Position numbers and translations under genes: made by a program. DNA of 46,995 nucleotides from Chlorobiota bacterium. Its GTDB lineage: Bacteria; Bacteroidota; Bacteroidia; Bacteroidales; F082. Of this stretch, positions 24,513 to 33,470 are shown piece after piece (within the stretch, counting starts at the first letter, position 1; each line of letters starts with the position of its first letter). Location: positions 1-46,995 of the forward strand of contig JAADIS010000080.1 of NCBI GenBank assembly GCA_013151215.1. Reading direction: 5' to 3'. The notes under the pieces were generated by a model. That model worked only from the letters and a program-made list of their open reading frames with translations, was not told where the DNA came from and searched no databases.

Positions 24513-25487
24513 ATGCCAAGCTTAAAACAACTAAAGAAACCAATTGAAGGGCATTTATCGGAATTCAAGATATTATTTCGAAAAACTGCCAAATCGAGGA
24601 TTTATCTTCTTGATATCATAACCAATTATATCGTAAAGGCAAAGGGCAAGCAAATGCGTCCCTTGTTCGTGATTTACAGCTCGCTCTTATTTGACGAGGT
24701 AAACGAATCATCCTATAGGGCAGCCACCCTCATCGAACTAATGCATACGGCCACCCTGGTCCACGACGATGTTGTTGACGATTCCATGGAAAGGCGCAGC
24801 AGATTCTCTATCAATGCCTTATGGAAAAACAAGGCTGCGGTATTGGTTGGTGATTACCTGCTCTCAAGAGGATTGCTGGTTGCCCTGGAGCACAAAGAGC
24901 ACCAATTACTGGAAATTGTATCGAAAGCCGTTAAGGATATGAGCGAGGGAGAGCTCCTTCAGATTGAGAAAGCAAGAAAACTCGATATAAGCGAGGAAGT
25001 CTATTACGAAATAATCCGTAAGAAAACAGCGTCATTGTTAGCCAGCTGCTTTGCTTGCGGGGCAGCGGCAGCGGGTGCTTCCAACGAGGACATCAGGAAA
25101 ATGCACCAGATAGGCGAGTATGCCGGTATGGCATTCCAGATAAAAGATGATCTGTTTGATTTTCAAAAAACGAATATCGCGGGCAAGCCAAGTGGTATCG
25201 ACATAAAGGAAAAAAAGATGACCCTGCCGCTTATCTACTTGCTAAACAATTCGCCAAAAGCGGAAAGAAAACAGATGATAAACATAGTTAAACGCCATAA
25301 TAATAACCGCAAGAAAGTTGAACTACTAATGGATAAGGTAAATCAATCAGGTGGTATAAAATTTGCCGGGCAAAAGATGGATGAATATAAACGGAAAGCC
25401 CTGGACTTATTGATGGAATTTCCTGACAATCAAGCAAGAACAGCCCTCATGGAGCTGGTAGATTATAGTATTTCAAGGCGGAAATAG
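24513..25487 (+). CDS. Polyprenyl synthetase (trans-isoprenyl diphosphate synthase)
   Basis: A 324-residue enzyme that extends isopentenyl diphosphate into long chains for menaquinone or undecaprenyl-type carriers. Both aspartate-rich motifs are present: LVHDDVVDDSMERR (first DDxxD) and FQIKDDLFDF (second), plus KGKQMRP near the N-terminus, which binds IPP. The spacing suits an all-trans octaprenyl-type synthase; chain length is not predictable with confidence. Two TTG codons precede, but the first ATG (24513) is preferred. Confidence 0.92.
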   Translation: MPSLKQLKKPIEGHLSEFKILFRKTAKSRIYLLDIITNYIVKAKGKQMRPLFVIYSSLLFDEVNESSYRAATLIELMHTATLVHDDVVDDSMERRSRFSINALWKNKAAVLVGDYLLSRGLLVALEHKEHQLLEIVSKAVKDMSEGELLQIEKARKLDISEEVYYEIIRKKTASLLASCFACGAAAAGASNEDIRKMHQIGEYAGMAFQIKDDLFDFQKTNIAGKPSGIDIKEKKMTLPLIYLLNNSPKAERKQMINIVKRHNNNRKKVELLMDKVNQSGGIKFAGQKMDEYKRKALDLLMEFPDNQARTALMELVDYSISRRK

Positions 25488-25560
25488 TATTGTTACCTCC
25501 GTAAAACAGCATTTACAGAACTGCGGTGACCAATTTTATTAAGTAATGCACATCCCCCTA

Positions 25561-26316
25561 TCAGTCAACTTTAACAACCTGTATATGTTTAGTTTTATCA
25601 CCTTGATGCACAATCAGGTTGTAAACGCCATTCTGCTGCTTGGCAAGAATGATATCGATACGGTTTTCCCTTCGGGGATTGTTTATTTTCTGATTTAATA
25701 CCAAACGGCCATACATATCGAAGAGGCTGTAATTAAGTGCCTCCGGGCGGGTTGTTTTTATGGAGAGCGTGAAATTGTCTTTAAACGGGTTGGGAAAGGC
25801 GCCCAGGTCCATTAGGTCGGCCACGGTTTCCTCGGCGACACCCACAGGATTTGTTACCTCAAACCGTATTTCGGCAAAGCCGCTGCAATCGCCGCCCCAG
25901 TTTTCCATGACAGTGAGCAGCACAAAACGGGCTTCTTGCCCATTAAAATCAGTGGCGTCAACACCTTCATAAATGCTCGAACCATCGGATCTTGGTATCG
26001 TAAACTGATCAAGCTCGGCCCAGCTTTCCCCATCCAACGAATAATCGACGGCAAGAAACTGTGCCCCCCAATCAAGATGATTATTGTCGTTGACGTTCCA
26101 AATATGCACTTCCCCCAACCCATAAACATGGTTGAAATCGTACATTATCCAGTGAGAATCCCCCCTTTCGGGATTTGGGTTTTCAGATTCTTCGCAAGAA
26201 ACCCAGCCATCGAACCAGGTAGTGTTGTGCCTGTCTGGGTAACATTGCGCTAATGCATTCATTACGAACACTATACTAAAACTAATCACGAGTAAACTAT
26301 TTTTTGTTTTCATCAT
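25561..26316 (-). CDS. Secreted discoidin-like protein with T9SS sorting domain
   Basis: A 251-residue protein with a signal peptide (1-24, ALAQ), a jelly-roll region of about 130 residues (HWIMYDFNHVYGLGEVHIWN and VDYSLDGESWAEL, as in F5/8 type C folds), and a C-terminal sorting domain (GAFPNPFKDNFTLSI then YSLFDMYGRLVLNQK) for type IX secretion. It probably binds sugars or surfaces. Last gene of the DUF1800-DUF1501 operon, one base after the preceding gene's end. Confidence 0.8.
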   Translation of the reverse strand: MMKTKNSLLVISFSIVFVMNALAQCYPDRHNTTWFDGWVSCEESENPNPERGDSHWIMYDFNHVYGLGEVHIWNVNDNNHLDWGAQFLAVDYSLDGESWAELDQFTIPRSDGSSIYEGVDATDFNGQEARFVLLTVMENWGGDCSGFAEIRFEVTNPVGVAEETVADLMDLGAFPNPFKDNFTLSIKTTRPEALNYSLFDMYGRLVLNQKINNPRRENRIDIILAKQQNGVYNLIVHQGDKTKHIQVVKVD

Positions 26317-26317
26317 C

Positions 26318-27718
26318 CTAAAAGTTTAAGAATCCTATTGGGGGGTTGCCAGTGTTAATATCATAGAAGTTGGAAAGATTAGGGAAGATATTGCTCACAT
26401 CGGCATCGGCCACGCCAAACCACATTGCTATCTCGGCAAGGTATTCATCGGTTGACAGTTGCGGGATAAGCACTCCGCCGCCAACATCTATATCGCTTCC
26501 AAGGGCCAAGGTGGGGAAATCGCCAAACCTCCTTTGCCCGTTAACGGCGCCTCCCATAACCATTACGTTGCCACCCCAGGCATGGTCGGTGCCATTTCCG
26601 TTACTGCTGAGCGTCCTGGCAAAATCCGACATGCTAAAGGTTGTAACATCGCTATGGGTCCCAAGTTCGTGCATAACGGCATTGAACTCCGCAAGGGCAG
26701 CACTTAAAACGGGCAGCATCTCGTTCATGTTTCCCAACATATTATCGTGGTGGTCCCAAGCAGGGAAGCGAACAAAGAATATCTGCTTCTCAAAACCAAG
26801 GTCGTCGCGGGCCGCTATGGTCTTGGCTATCATCTTAAACTTCTGCGACAATTCGTTATCAGAGAATAGCGTACTAAACTCACCGACATTGTTTATGGCT
26901 TCGGAAAACTCAATTCCCGCGTTATTAGCATCGTTCAATGTATTTATGTAGGTGCTTTTGTAGATATCGCTGTTTTGCAAAGCAAACATGGCGTCCAGGG
27001 CTGCAGTCTTAACCTGATTATAGGCGCCGTCGTTTTCGTTATAGCCTTCAATACCGGCAATTCCATTTTCGTTTATCACGAACTCGATAGTCTGCAAGCC
27101 GTGCTGAAAGATATTGTTTCCGCTAAGCGAAACGCTCATCGGAATAGTTTGGTTACTGTTCAAGGGGGTCATTATGTCGCTTATCCTACCACCCCAACCT
27201 ATTTGCGTACGTTCGCCGGGCCTGCCGTTTTGCCATTGCTGCGACTGGTCGGCATGTGACAACAAGCCCAAGGGAAGCTGAGCGTTCCCATTCCAAAAAT
27301 CGTCTTTAGTAAGATGTTCCACCAGAGTCCCTATATTGCTTATAAACGACAGTTCGCCACTATTGAAGAGAGATTGTACCTGGCCCATAGCAGGGTGGAG
27401 ACCATAGGATTTCCCATCGTTGTTCAAGGGGTTTATAGCAAGCAGCTCATTTTGGGCAATTGCCAGGTTGGACCTGGAAGCAGCATACTCATTATACTCT
27501 ACATTGCCCCTGGGTATCAGCATGTTGAACGAATCAGCACCACCATCGAGCATTAGACAGACCATGGCTTTATAAGTATTGCGGTCATTATCGTTCACGG
27601 CAGGGCTTGCAATCGCCTTCAGGTTGAATAGTTGTGCGCCTAGAAACCCGCTTCCCATAAGGGCAAGACTGCTGTTCGATATAAATTTTCGGCGGGATAA
27701 ATTATTAAGTTTAGTCAT
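26318..27718 (-). CDS. DUF1501 protein with Tat signal
   Basis: A 466-residue DUF1501 protein. The N-terminus LSRRKFISNSSLALMGSGFLG is a twin-arginine export signal, split here as RRKF plus a hydrophobic core. The body shows alkaline-phosphatase-superfamily-like features (MLDGGADSFNMLIPRG, DFARTLSSNGNGTDHAWGG) common in DUF1501. The activity has not been established; sulfatase-like hydrolysis is a common guess. It is co-transcribed with DUF1800 (4 bp gap) and a discoidin-like protein. Confidence 0.85.
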   Translation of the reverse strand: MTKLNNLSRRKFISNSSLALMGSGFLGAQLFNLKAIASPAVNDNDRNTYKAMVCLMLDGGADSFNMLIPRGNVEYNEYAASRSNLAIAQNELLAINPLNNDGKSYGLHPAMGQVQSLFNSGELSFISNIGTLVEHLTKDDFWNGNAQLPLGLLSHADQSQQWQNGRPGERTQIGWGGRISDIMTPLNSNQTIPMSVSLSGNNIFQHGLQTIEFVINENGIAGIEGYNENDGAYNQVKTAALDAMFALQNSDIYKSTYINTLNDANNAGIEFSEAINNVGEFSTLFSDNELSQKFKMIAKTIAARDDLGFEKQIFFVRFPAWDHHDNMLGNMNEMLPVLSAALAEFNAVMHELGTHSDVTTFSMSDFARTLSSNGNGTDHAWGGNVMVMGGAVNGQRRFGDFPTLALGSDIDVGGGVLIPQLSTDEYLAEIAMWFGVADADVSNIFPNLSNFYDINTGNPPIGFLNF

Positions 27719-27722
27719 AGCC

Positions 27723-29546
27723 TTATTTTTGAATAGTGTAATCGGGACTTATCATTATCAGGTAGAGAGCCATATCGACCCTGAACTCAAGGTAAAAAGC
27801 CCATGAGTTATCGTGCGTTATGGCGTTTAGCGCCAAAACAACTATATTTCTCGTTTCCTCGCCGAGCATTCCATGAGTAAGCAGTACATCAAGTTTGTCA
27901 ATCAGGACCTGAGGGTCTTTTGCTAGCGGGATCAAAGCCGTTTTATCAAGTGTAACCGAAGTTCCGATAGCCTCCCAGGTGTCCAGCAACACTCCCCAGC
28001 GAACCCACATATCTACCATGTTCACATAACCGATGCTGCTTTGGGAATTATGAATCTGGAATTCGGGAGCAAACAGTTCAGCGTCAGCTATTGGCCCCGA
28101 GGGTTGGAAATCGGGAAGGAAAAAGTTGAACACCGAAGGCGATCCCAAAGGTGCTTGTCCGGTCTGCCGATAGAATTCGTAACCCACGTTCCAATAAATC
28201 CCAAAAGGGCTCGACTTGTCCATTGCCCTGCAAAAATGAAAATATCGTTGCATAGGCTCCCTGAGCTTACCTTGAACCGGGTCGTTTATCCAAGAGCAGT
28301 CGCGGGCTTCCTCATCAAGAAGGATGGCTTTTATAACAGCCTTCATATCACCTCGTTCACCCGCTCCATTATCGTTGAAAGCAGCAGCAACCCTAGAGAT
28401 ATAAGAAGGTGTCGGATTCGATTTGATCATAGATTGTATCAGCTTACGTGCAATAAAGGGGCCAACATTTTCATGATTAAACAAATTATCGATAGCCATG
28501 TCAACATCCTGCATTCCGCTTTGGCCATCAGGAACAACGAAACCATTCAACAGATGCTTTTCCCCCTGTTCATGCCAGTCATCGTACATTGCCATAGGGA
28601 AGGTAAAATCGGTAAGCCATTTTTCAAGGCCGAAATATGGTTCGTCAACCCATTCATTTTCAACAACAGCCCCGGGACCGAGGCCCGTAAAAACTTTTGC
28701 GAATTCCTTTATGTCGTTATTGTCGTAAGTGGGAATTTCATTTCCGTCATTATCTGTTTTGTGGCTCCCGTCCTGGTTAAGCTCATACAGCCCAATGGTA
28801 AAAAGCTGCATTACCTCACGGGCAAAATTCTCATCGGGATGGATATTTTGCTCAGGATTGGATTTTGGGTTGTTGAAATGGCTTAGATAAACACCCATTG
28901 CAGGATGCAGCGCCACTTCATGGAGGATATCGAGATAACTCCCAAAGGCGTTCCGGAGAAATATATCGTAAAAATTTGCTTGGGCAATACCAAATCCATC
29001 CAGCACATCCCTAAAGGAAATTACCAAAATCTCGCTCAGCGACAAGGCTATCCTTTGCCTGAGCAAATCCTCGTTGGCCATGTTAAGTTGCCACCACGAA
29101 TATAAAAAATGGTGATTGTACGGCTGTTCGCCATATTCTGCCGAATCGCCACCGGCATCAATAAACATTTGGCGACCTCTTGCCCAGATATCCATTAATG
29201 TATCAGTCATTATTGGCAGCGGTTTCTGAAACTGATCATCAACCCAATCTTCAAAATCCATTTCGGCAACGCTTTTAATATACTCCATATCAGCACCAAA
29301 AGCAGCCTGGGTCAAAAAGCGGGATGTTTCCATCAAGCGCGCATCAAGACCATCGCCATTAATGGTTTTTTCCCCGGAGGCAAACTCCTCCCACCCCCAC
29401 AAGCTATGGTTGTCCGAACTTGTAACAGTTATGCCGGCCGAATGGCCCGCACCGATATAATCCTCGTAAACCTGGGCGTTCAGGAAAATGCCCAGCCCCG
29501 TAAAGATCAACAAAAATGCGGTTTGTTTAAAATGTAGTTTTTCCAT
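27723..29546 (-). CDS. DUF1800 family secreted protein
   Basis: A 607-residue protein with an N-terminal signal peptide (1-24, FLNAQ). Family hallmarks: ARLMETSRFLTQAAFG near the N-terminus, MYLxxFNN-like VYLSHFNNPKSNP, and the ENFAREVMQLFTIGLYELNQDG block (read in two parts). DUF1800 proteins occur in pairs with DUF1501 in many Bacteroidota and Planctomycetes and have no known biochemical role. First gene of this operon. It ends 4 bp before the DUF1501 start. No clean TAnnTTTG precedes it (nearest TACCTTTA). Confidence 0.85.
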   Translation of the reverse strand: MEKLHFKQTAFLLIFTGLGIFLNAQVYEDYIGAGHSAGITVTSSDNHSLWGWEEFASGEKTINGDGLDARLMETSRFLTQAAFGADMEYIKSVAEMDFEDWVDDQFQKPLPIMTDTLMDIWARGRQMFIDAGGDSAEYGEQPYNHHFLYSWWQLNMANEDLLRQRIALSLSEILVISFRDVLDGFGIAQANFYDIFLRNAFGSYLDILHEVALHPAMGVYLSHFNNPKSNPEQNIHPDENFAREVMQLFTIGLYELNQDGSHKTDNDGNEIPTYDNNDIKEFAKVFTGLGPGAVVENEWVDEPYFGLEKWLTDFTFPMAMYDDWHEQGEKHLLNGFVVPDGQSGMQDVDMAIDNLFNHENVGPFIARKLIQSMIKSNPTPSYISRVAAAFNDNGAGERGDMKAVIKAILLDEEARDCSWINDPVQGKLREPMQRYFHFCRAMDKSSPFGIYWNVGYEFYRQTGQAPLGSPSVFNFFLPDFQPSGPIADAELFAPEFQIHNSQSSIGYVNMVDMWVRWGVLLDTWEAIGTSVTLDKTALIPLAKDPQVLIDKLDVLLTHGMLGEETRNIVVLALNAITHDNSWAFYLEFRVDMALYLIMISPDYTIQK

Positions 29547-29647
29547 ACAAAATAGAATTTAATAGTAGATAGTGTGATGCTTGCCAATATAATCGGGTAA
29601 AGGTAATAATATTTTTTTTACGCCCTTTCAAACAATTTGACGGCATG

Positions 29648-29788
29648 GCCGGGGCAAACGCACAATTTCCAGCTGACAACCTTGAATTATTCAGTTATTT
29701 GAGCCGCTCACCGCTCTCCCCCATACATGAAAACAAAACATCTTGACATATCCGGGGGTTTGGGGGGAAAGCACGGGTTTGCCCTGAT
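29648..29788 (+). repeat. Dispersed repeat, copy 2 (about 140 bp)
   Basis: Same orientation and order of blocks as copy 1 at 8409-8600: begins GGCCGGGGCAAACGCACA, contains TTATTCAGTTATTTGAGC, ends GGGTTTGCCCTGATG. Ends are inverted around GGGCAAAC/GTTTGCCC. It lies between the DUF1800 start and the histidine kinase end. The 29547-29647 stretch holds nothing else. Confidence 0.6.
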
Positions 29789-29797
29789 GACAAGGCA

Positions 29798-30850
29798 TTA
29801 CGCCTTATTGAGCGTAAACGAGAATGTAGTGCCTTCACCTTCGTTGCTCCTTACAGAAATTGTTTGCTGATGGGCCTCTATAATGTGTTTAACAATTGCC
29901 AGGCCGAGGCCCGACCCGCCCTCGTCCCGCGAGCGGCCCGAATCGGTACGATAGAATCGCTCGAAAACCCTTAGCAAGCTTGCTTCCTGGATGCCAATAC
30001 CGTTGTCCTTGACCTCAATAAGATATTTATCGTGAAAGTCGTAAAAAACAATTGTTACCCTGGAGTTTTCACCATCGGTATATTTTATCGCATTATCAAC
30101 TAGGTTGATCAATACTTGCCGTATGCGTTTTTTATCGGCCTTTACATTTATATTGCGCAGCGAATTCGGGTGCAGCACAAGCCTGGTGTTGTTTTTCGCG
30201 GCTTTTATCTCAAGGAACTCGTAAACCTCATTTACCATCCGCGACAAATCAAAATCCTCGATTTTTAATTTCAGCTCGCCCGTTTCCAGTTTCGAAATGT
30301 ATTCCAAGTCGTCCACAAGGGCTATCATGCGGTTTATGCTTTTCTCCGATTTCTGCAGGAACTTCCTGTTTATTTTGTCGTCTTCCAGACCCCCTTCCAG
30401 AAGTGTTGAGATATATCCTTGTATGTTGAAAATCGGGGTTTTTAGCTCATGCGAGAGGTTACCGATAAATTCGCGCCTGTATTTTGCGCCCTTTTTCAAG
30501 TTCTCGATTTCGTCCTGTTGCTCCTTGCCCCATTCCAGGACAACCTGATTTACTATGTCCAAAACATCGGAAGGCCGATTTTCGCCCTTATGTTTGTTTT
30601 CTCGTTTCCCGCTCGTCGTCATCATTCCTATACTCTTGTATATCACCTTGATACGGGCATATATAAATTTGTTTATCGAATAATTGATACTAATATACGA
30701 GAGCAAAAAAACAAAAGTGGTGAGCAAGATGCCCGGTTCAACTGGTATGTTGTCGTAGATTATAAAAAGTGCCGAATAAGCAAGGCCGAAAATCACGGAT
30801 ATTATCAGCGCATTGAGGAGGGCTATATTTTTGGGGCTTGAATGAACCAT
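29798..30850 (-). CDS. Sensor histidine kinase, PhoR-like
   Basis: A 350-residue inner-membrane kinase with two N-terminal membrane helices (about 9-31 and 38-60) and a short loop between them, so the sensed input is not outside the cell. After the linker: H-box GNLSHELKTPIFNIQGY, N-box NLVDNAIKYTDG, G1 DNGIGIQ, and GGSGLGLAIVKHIIE. It shares one base with the upstream response regulator (TAATG), so translation is coupled. The signal is unknown; a phosphate role is not supported by any neighbour. Confidence 0.9.
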   Translation of the reverse strand: MVHSSPKNIALLNALIISVIFGLAYSALFIIYDNIPVEPGILLTTFVFLLSYISINYSINKFIYARIKVIYKSIGMMTTSGKRENKHKGENRPSDVLDIVNQVVLEWGKEQQDEIENLKKGAKYRREFIGNLSHELKTPIFNIQGYISTLLEGGLEDDKINRKFLQKSEKSINRMIALVDDLEYISKLETGELKLKIEDFDLSRMVNEVYEFLEIKAAKNNTRLVLHPNSLRNINVKADKKRIRQVLINLVDNAIKYTDGENSRVTIVFYDFHDKYLIEVKDNGIGIQEASLLRVFERFYRTDSGRSRDEGGSGLGLAIVKHIIEAHQQTISVRSNEGEGTTFSFTLNKA

Positions 30851-31530
30851 TAATTCTCTAGCTTATACCCTATTCCTTTAACGGTCTTTATTAGGTTGTC
30901 GCCTATTTTTTCGCGTATCTTCCTCACGTGGACATCAATCGTGCGGTCACCGACGATCACATCGTCGCCCCATACCTTAACAAATATCTCCTCACGGGTA
31001 AACACTTTATTAGGCGAAGCCGCAAGCAATTTCAGCAGCTTGAACTCCTTTTTGGGAAGGATGATTTTTTTGCCATCCAACAGAACCTCGAACTTCTCCT
31101 GATCGATTACCAGATTGCCGACAACCACTATCTTGCCCGAATCTTTTTTAAGCGACCTCCTCAACAAGGCTTTAACCCTGCTGATTAAAACTTTAGGCTT
31201 TATGGGCTTTGCAATATAATCATCCGCACCTGCCTCAAAACCTGCTATCTGGGAATAGTCTTCGGAACGCGCTGTCAAGAATACAATAAGGGTTTCGTCG
31301 AGGGATTTATTGTTCCTGATTTCTTCAACGGCAGAAATACCGTCCATCTCGGGCATCATCACATCCATGATGATCAAATGCGGGATTTCTTTTTTGGCCT
31401 TGCTTATGCCATCCTTGCCGTTAGAGGCTGTAAACACCTGAAAACCTTCTCGTTTGAGGCTATAGCCCAAAAACTCCAGGATATCTTCTTCATCATCAAC
31501 GATGAGAAGTTTGTATTTATCGTTATCCAT
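30850..31530 (-). CDS. Response regulator, OmpR/PhoB family
   Basis: A 226-residue regulator. The receiver has VDDEEDIL, the phospho-acceptor in IIMDVMMPEMDG, the Thr in FLTARSE and the Lys in IAKPIKP, all intact. The C-terminal winged helix ends in the typical TIDVHVRKIREKIGDN-LIKTVKGIGYKL. It partners with the kinase that follows. The likely box TACTTTCG upstream has one mismatch to TAnnTTTG. Confidence 0.92.
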   Translation of the reverse strand: MDNDKYKLLIVDDEEDILEFLGYSLKREGFQVFTASNGKDGISKAKKEIPHLIIMDVMMPEMDGISAVEEIRNNKSLDETLIVFLTARSEDYSQIAGFEAGADDYIAKPIKPKVLISRVKALLRRSLKKDSGKIVVVGNLVIDQEKFEVLLDGKKIILPKKEFKLLKLLAASPNKVFTREEIFVKVWGDDVIVGDRTIDVHVRKIREKIGDNLIKTVKGIGYKLEN

Positions 31531-31613
31531 TTATATAAAATAAAAACTCCAACGAAAGTAACTTAAAAAACGGCTTTTTGAAAATTTTAGATTAAGAAAT
31601 TGTTAAATCACCA

Positions 31614-32867
31614 CTAAGCTCGGGCACTGTCGATATATGGCGAAAGTTTCGTCATATCGCCCTTCAACCTCCAAATGGCGTTCATCGCGACCTCCCATTT
31701 CAAGGCCGAGACACCGTTTCTCCCGCCGACAACCCTATAAGCCTCTTTGTCGTAATAAATCTCCAACACTTCCCTGACTTGCGGGTTTATCGTTTGCAGC
31801 TTCCCAAAGTCGAGAAATTCAGGAACCTCTTTATCAGCAAATTTTATCTCTATCCTGTCGATGAACAAGCTGATGTCGGCCTTGCCTAAAAATTCGGCTT
31901 TCCCTTTGCCTTTCGTATGGAATACGCTTGATTCCTCATCCTTGAGGATTGCTTCCTCAAAATTGTTCAAATACTTCTCCCTCACAACGTTCAACAACCA
32001 GCCTTCCTCCCAGCCATACCAATCATTTATGTTATCGAAATACAGCTTCTTTCCCTGTTTCAATTCAAAAAAGCCATAAATATTTATATAGATTGAATAA
32101 TTGCAATTAGTGCAACAAAAATCATTGTTATCCACTTCAAAACTGTCGATAGCATGGCATTGCGGGCAAACATACAATGCATGATTAATAAATTCGGCTC
32201 TTTTTCCCGACTTTATCGGGTTCATTCCTTTACGCTGATATTCAATCTCGTTGTGAACAAGTGTATCACAAAGCTTTTTATAAATCTCCTCTTCGCCCAG
32301 CGAGGCAACATCGTCCTTAGTGAACAGCAAAGTATAATCTATTTCAACTTTTGTCCTTCTCAAATGTGGCGACCAGCGCGGGTTGAACAGGTTCATGCCC
32401 TTTATTACACTAACGATGACCGGCACATTTAAAAGCCTGATAAGCTTTGCTATCGAGGGGTCGAGGGGGAAGGTCGAGCCGGCCCAGTTCCGTACAGCCT
32501 CAGGAAAAACGCCCACATTTTCGCCTTGACGCACAACAGATACTATATCTCTTATCACTTTTGAATCACGCATGTTCTTCTTCTTTGGGATTGTGCCCAG
32601 ACGGCTAAGAAAGAAATTAAAAAACGGATTTCGAAAAGCCGCATCCGATGAAACGAAATGTGTGTAGTGCGGAAGGAAAAAACCAACCAGAAAGGGGTCC
32701 CAAAAACCAATATGGTTGCTCAAAAGCAGATAAGGTGACTTGAGCCTTTTAACTTCGTCGGGCATGTTTTTGCTGATACCAAAGAAACGGGTAAATGCAA
32801 ACAACACGATATGTACGATGAACCGGATATAAAGCTTTGTTGGAAACGCCTTCTCTTTATTTTTCAT
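31614..32867 (-). CDS. PlsC-type 1-acyl-glycerol-phosphate acyltransferase with zinc ribbon
   Basis: A 417-residue protein. The N-terminal part is a PlsC-family acyltransferase with the catalytic NHxxxxD as NHIGFWD (H52, D57) and FPEAVRN (121-127), a variant of FPEGxR. It probably acylates lysophospholipid or a related acceptor at the membrane. The C-terminal 180 residues are unusual: a zinc ribbon with CPQC (234-237) and C252-C255, then a beta-rich domain. Start overlaps the upstream nadD by 11 bp. It ends the yicC-gmk cluster. Confidence 0.82.
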   Translation of the reverse strand: MKNKEKAFPTKLYIRFIVHIVLFAFTRFFGISKNMPDEVKRLKSPYLLLSNHIGFWDPFLVGFFLPHYTHFVSSDAAFRNPFFNFFLSRLGTIPKKKNMRDSKVIRDIVSVVRQGENVGVFPEAVRNWAGSTFPLDPSIAKLIRLLNVPVIVSVIKGMNLFNPRWSPHLRRTKVEIDYTLLFTKDDVASLGEEEIYKKLCDTLVHNEIEYQRKGMNPIKSGKRAEFINHALYVCPQCHAIDSFEVDNNDFCCTNCNYSIYINIYGFFELKQGKKLYFDNINDWYGWEEGWLLNVVREKYLNNFEEAILKDEESSVFHTKGKGKAEFLGKADISLFIDRIEIKFADKEVPEFLDFGKLQTINPQVREVLEIYYDKEAYRVVGGRNGVSALKWEVAMNAIWRLKGDMTKLSPYIDSARA

Positions 32868-33438
32868 AAAAATGCATTTCTATTATATAATCGTATATGT
32901 TTTTAGGCATCCAATAACTCATATTCTTGCCTGATCTTATCCCCTTTCTGATAAAGCTCGACGAAATTTCCATCTGTGGCGCAGAAGAATGCAAAACCAC
33001 CGACGAGTGATCTTCGAATTCACCTAAGCCGCTTCCCTTGCGGGGATAGGCATAAATACTATAATCGTTTAAAATCTGCTCGTAGTTCTTCCACTTCTTA
33101 AGGCTCCTGAAGATGTCGGTTCCGCAGATCAACACGAAATCCCGTTCAGGAAATTTCTCGCTCAACCAGGTTAAGGTATCAATGGTATATGAAGGGCGCG
33201 GCATCTTGAACTCGAAGTCGGTAACCCTGATGTTCACCTGATGCTCAACGGCCATGCGGCAAATATACAACCTGTGATAATCAGCCAGCAAGCTCTTCCT
33301 TTCTTTCAGCGGATTATGTGGCGACACAACAAACCATACTTCGTCCAAATCGGTGAACTCAGCCATATAATTAGCCAGGATTAAATGGCCGACGTGAACG
33401 GGGTTGAAAGAACCAAAAAACAAACCTGTTTTTTTCAT
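32857..33438 (-). CDS. nadD: Nicotinate-nucleotide adenylyltransferase NadD
   Basis: Converts nicotinate mononucleotide and ATP to deamido-NAD in NAD synthesis. The 193-residue protein begins with GLFFGSFNPVHVGHL (HVGH at 15-18), the nucleotidyltransferase motif, and has SSSFIRKGIRSGKNMSYWMP near the C-terminus, the SxTxxR variant that binds ATP. Length is typical. It follows the dehydrogenase by 32 bp but has its own -7 box placed 4 nt before the ATG. Confidence 0.94.
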   Translation of the reverse strand: MKKTGLFFGSFNPVHVGHLILANYMAEFTDLDEVWFVVSPHNPLKERKSLLADYHRLYICRMAVEHQVNIRVTDFEFKMPRPSYTIDTLTWLSEKFPERDFVLICGTDIFRSLKKWKNYEQILNDYSIYAYPRKGSGLGEFEDHSSVVLHSSAPQMEISSSFIRKGIRSGKNMSYWMPKNIYDYIIEMHFYEK

Positions 33439-33442
33439 GAGG

Positions 33443-33450
33443 CAAATTTA
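33443..33450 (-). promoter_or_regulatory. -7 box of nadD, leaderless arrangement
   Basis: TAAATTTG on the minus strand followed by CCTC and the nadD ATG. The same 4-nt spacing occurs at dprA. Confidence 0.6.
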
Positions 33451-33470
33451 CTTATTTTCAAGCTATTATA

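Noticed and set aside
28041-28886. Long plus-strand frame of 281 codons
   Set aside because: Antisense to the DUF1800 gene, which has a signal peptide, family motifs and tight operon spacing.
29798-31530. Phosphate (pho) regulation locus
   Set aside because: The kinase/regulator pair resembles PhoR/PhoB, but no phosphate transport gene is nearby and the family includes many other sensors.
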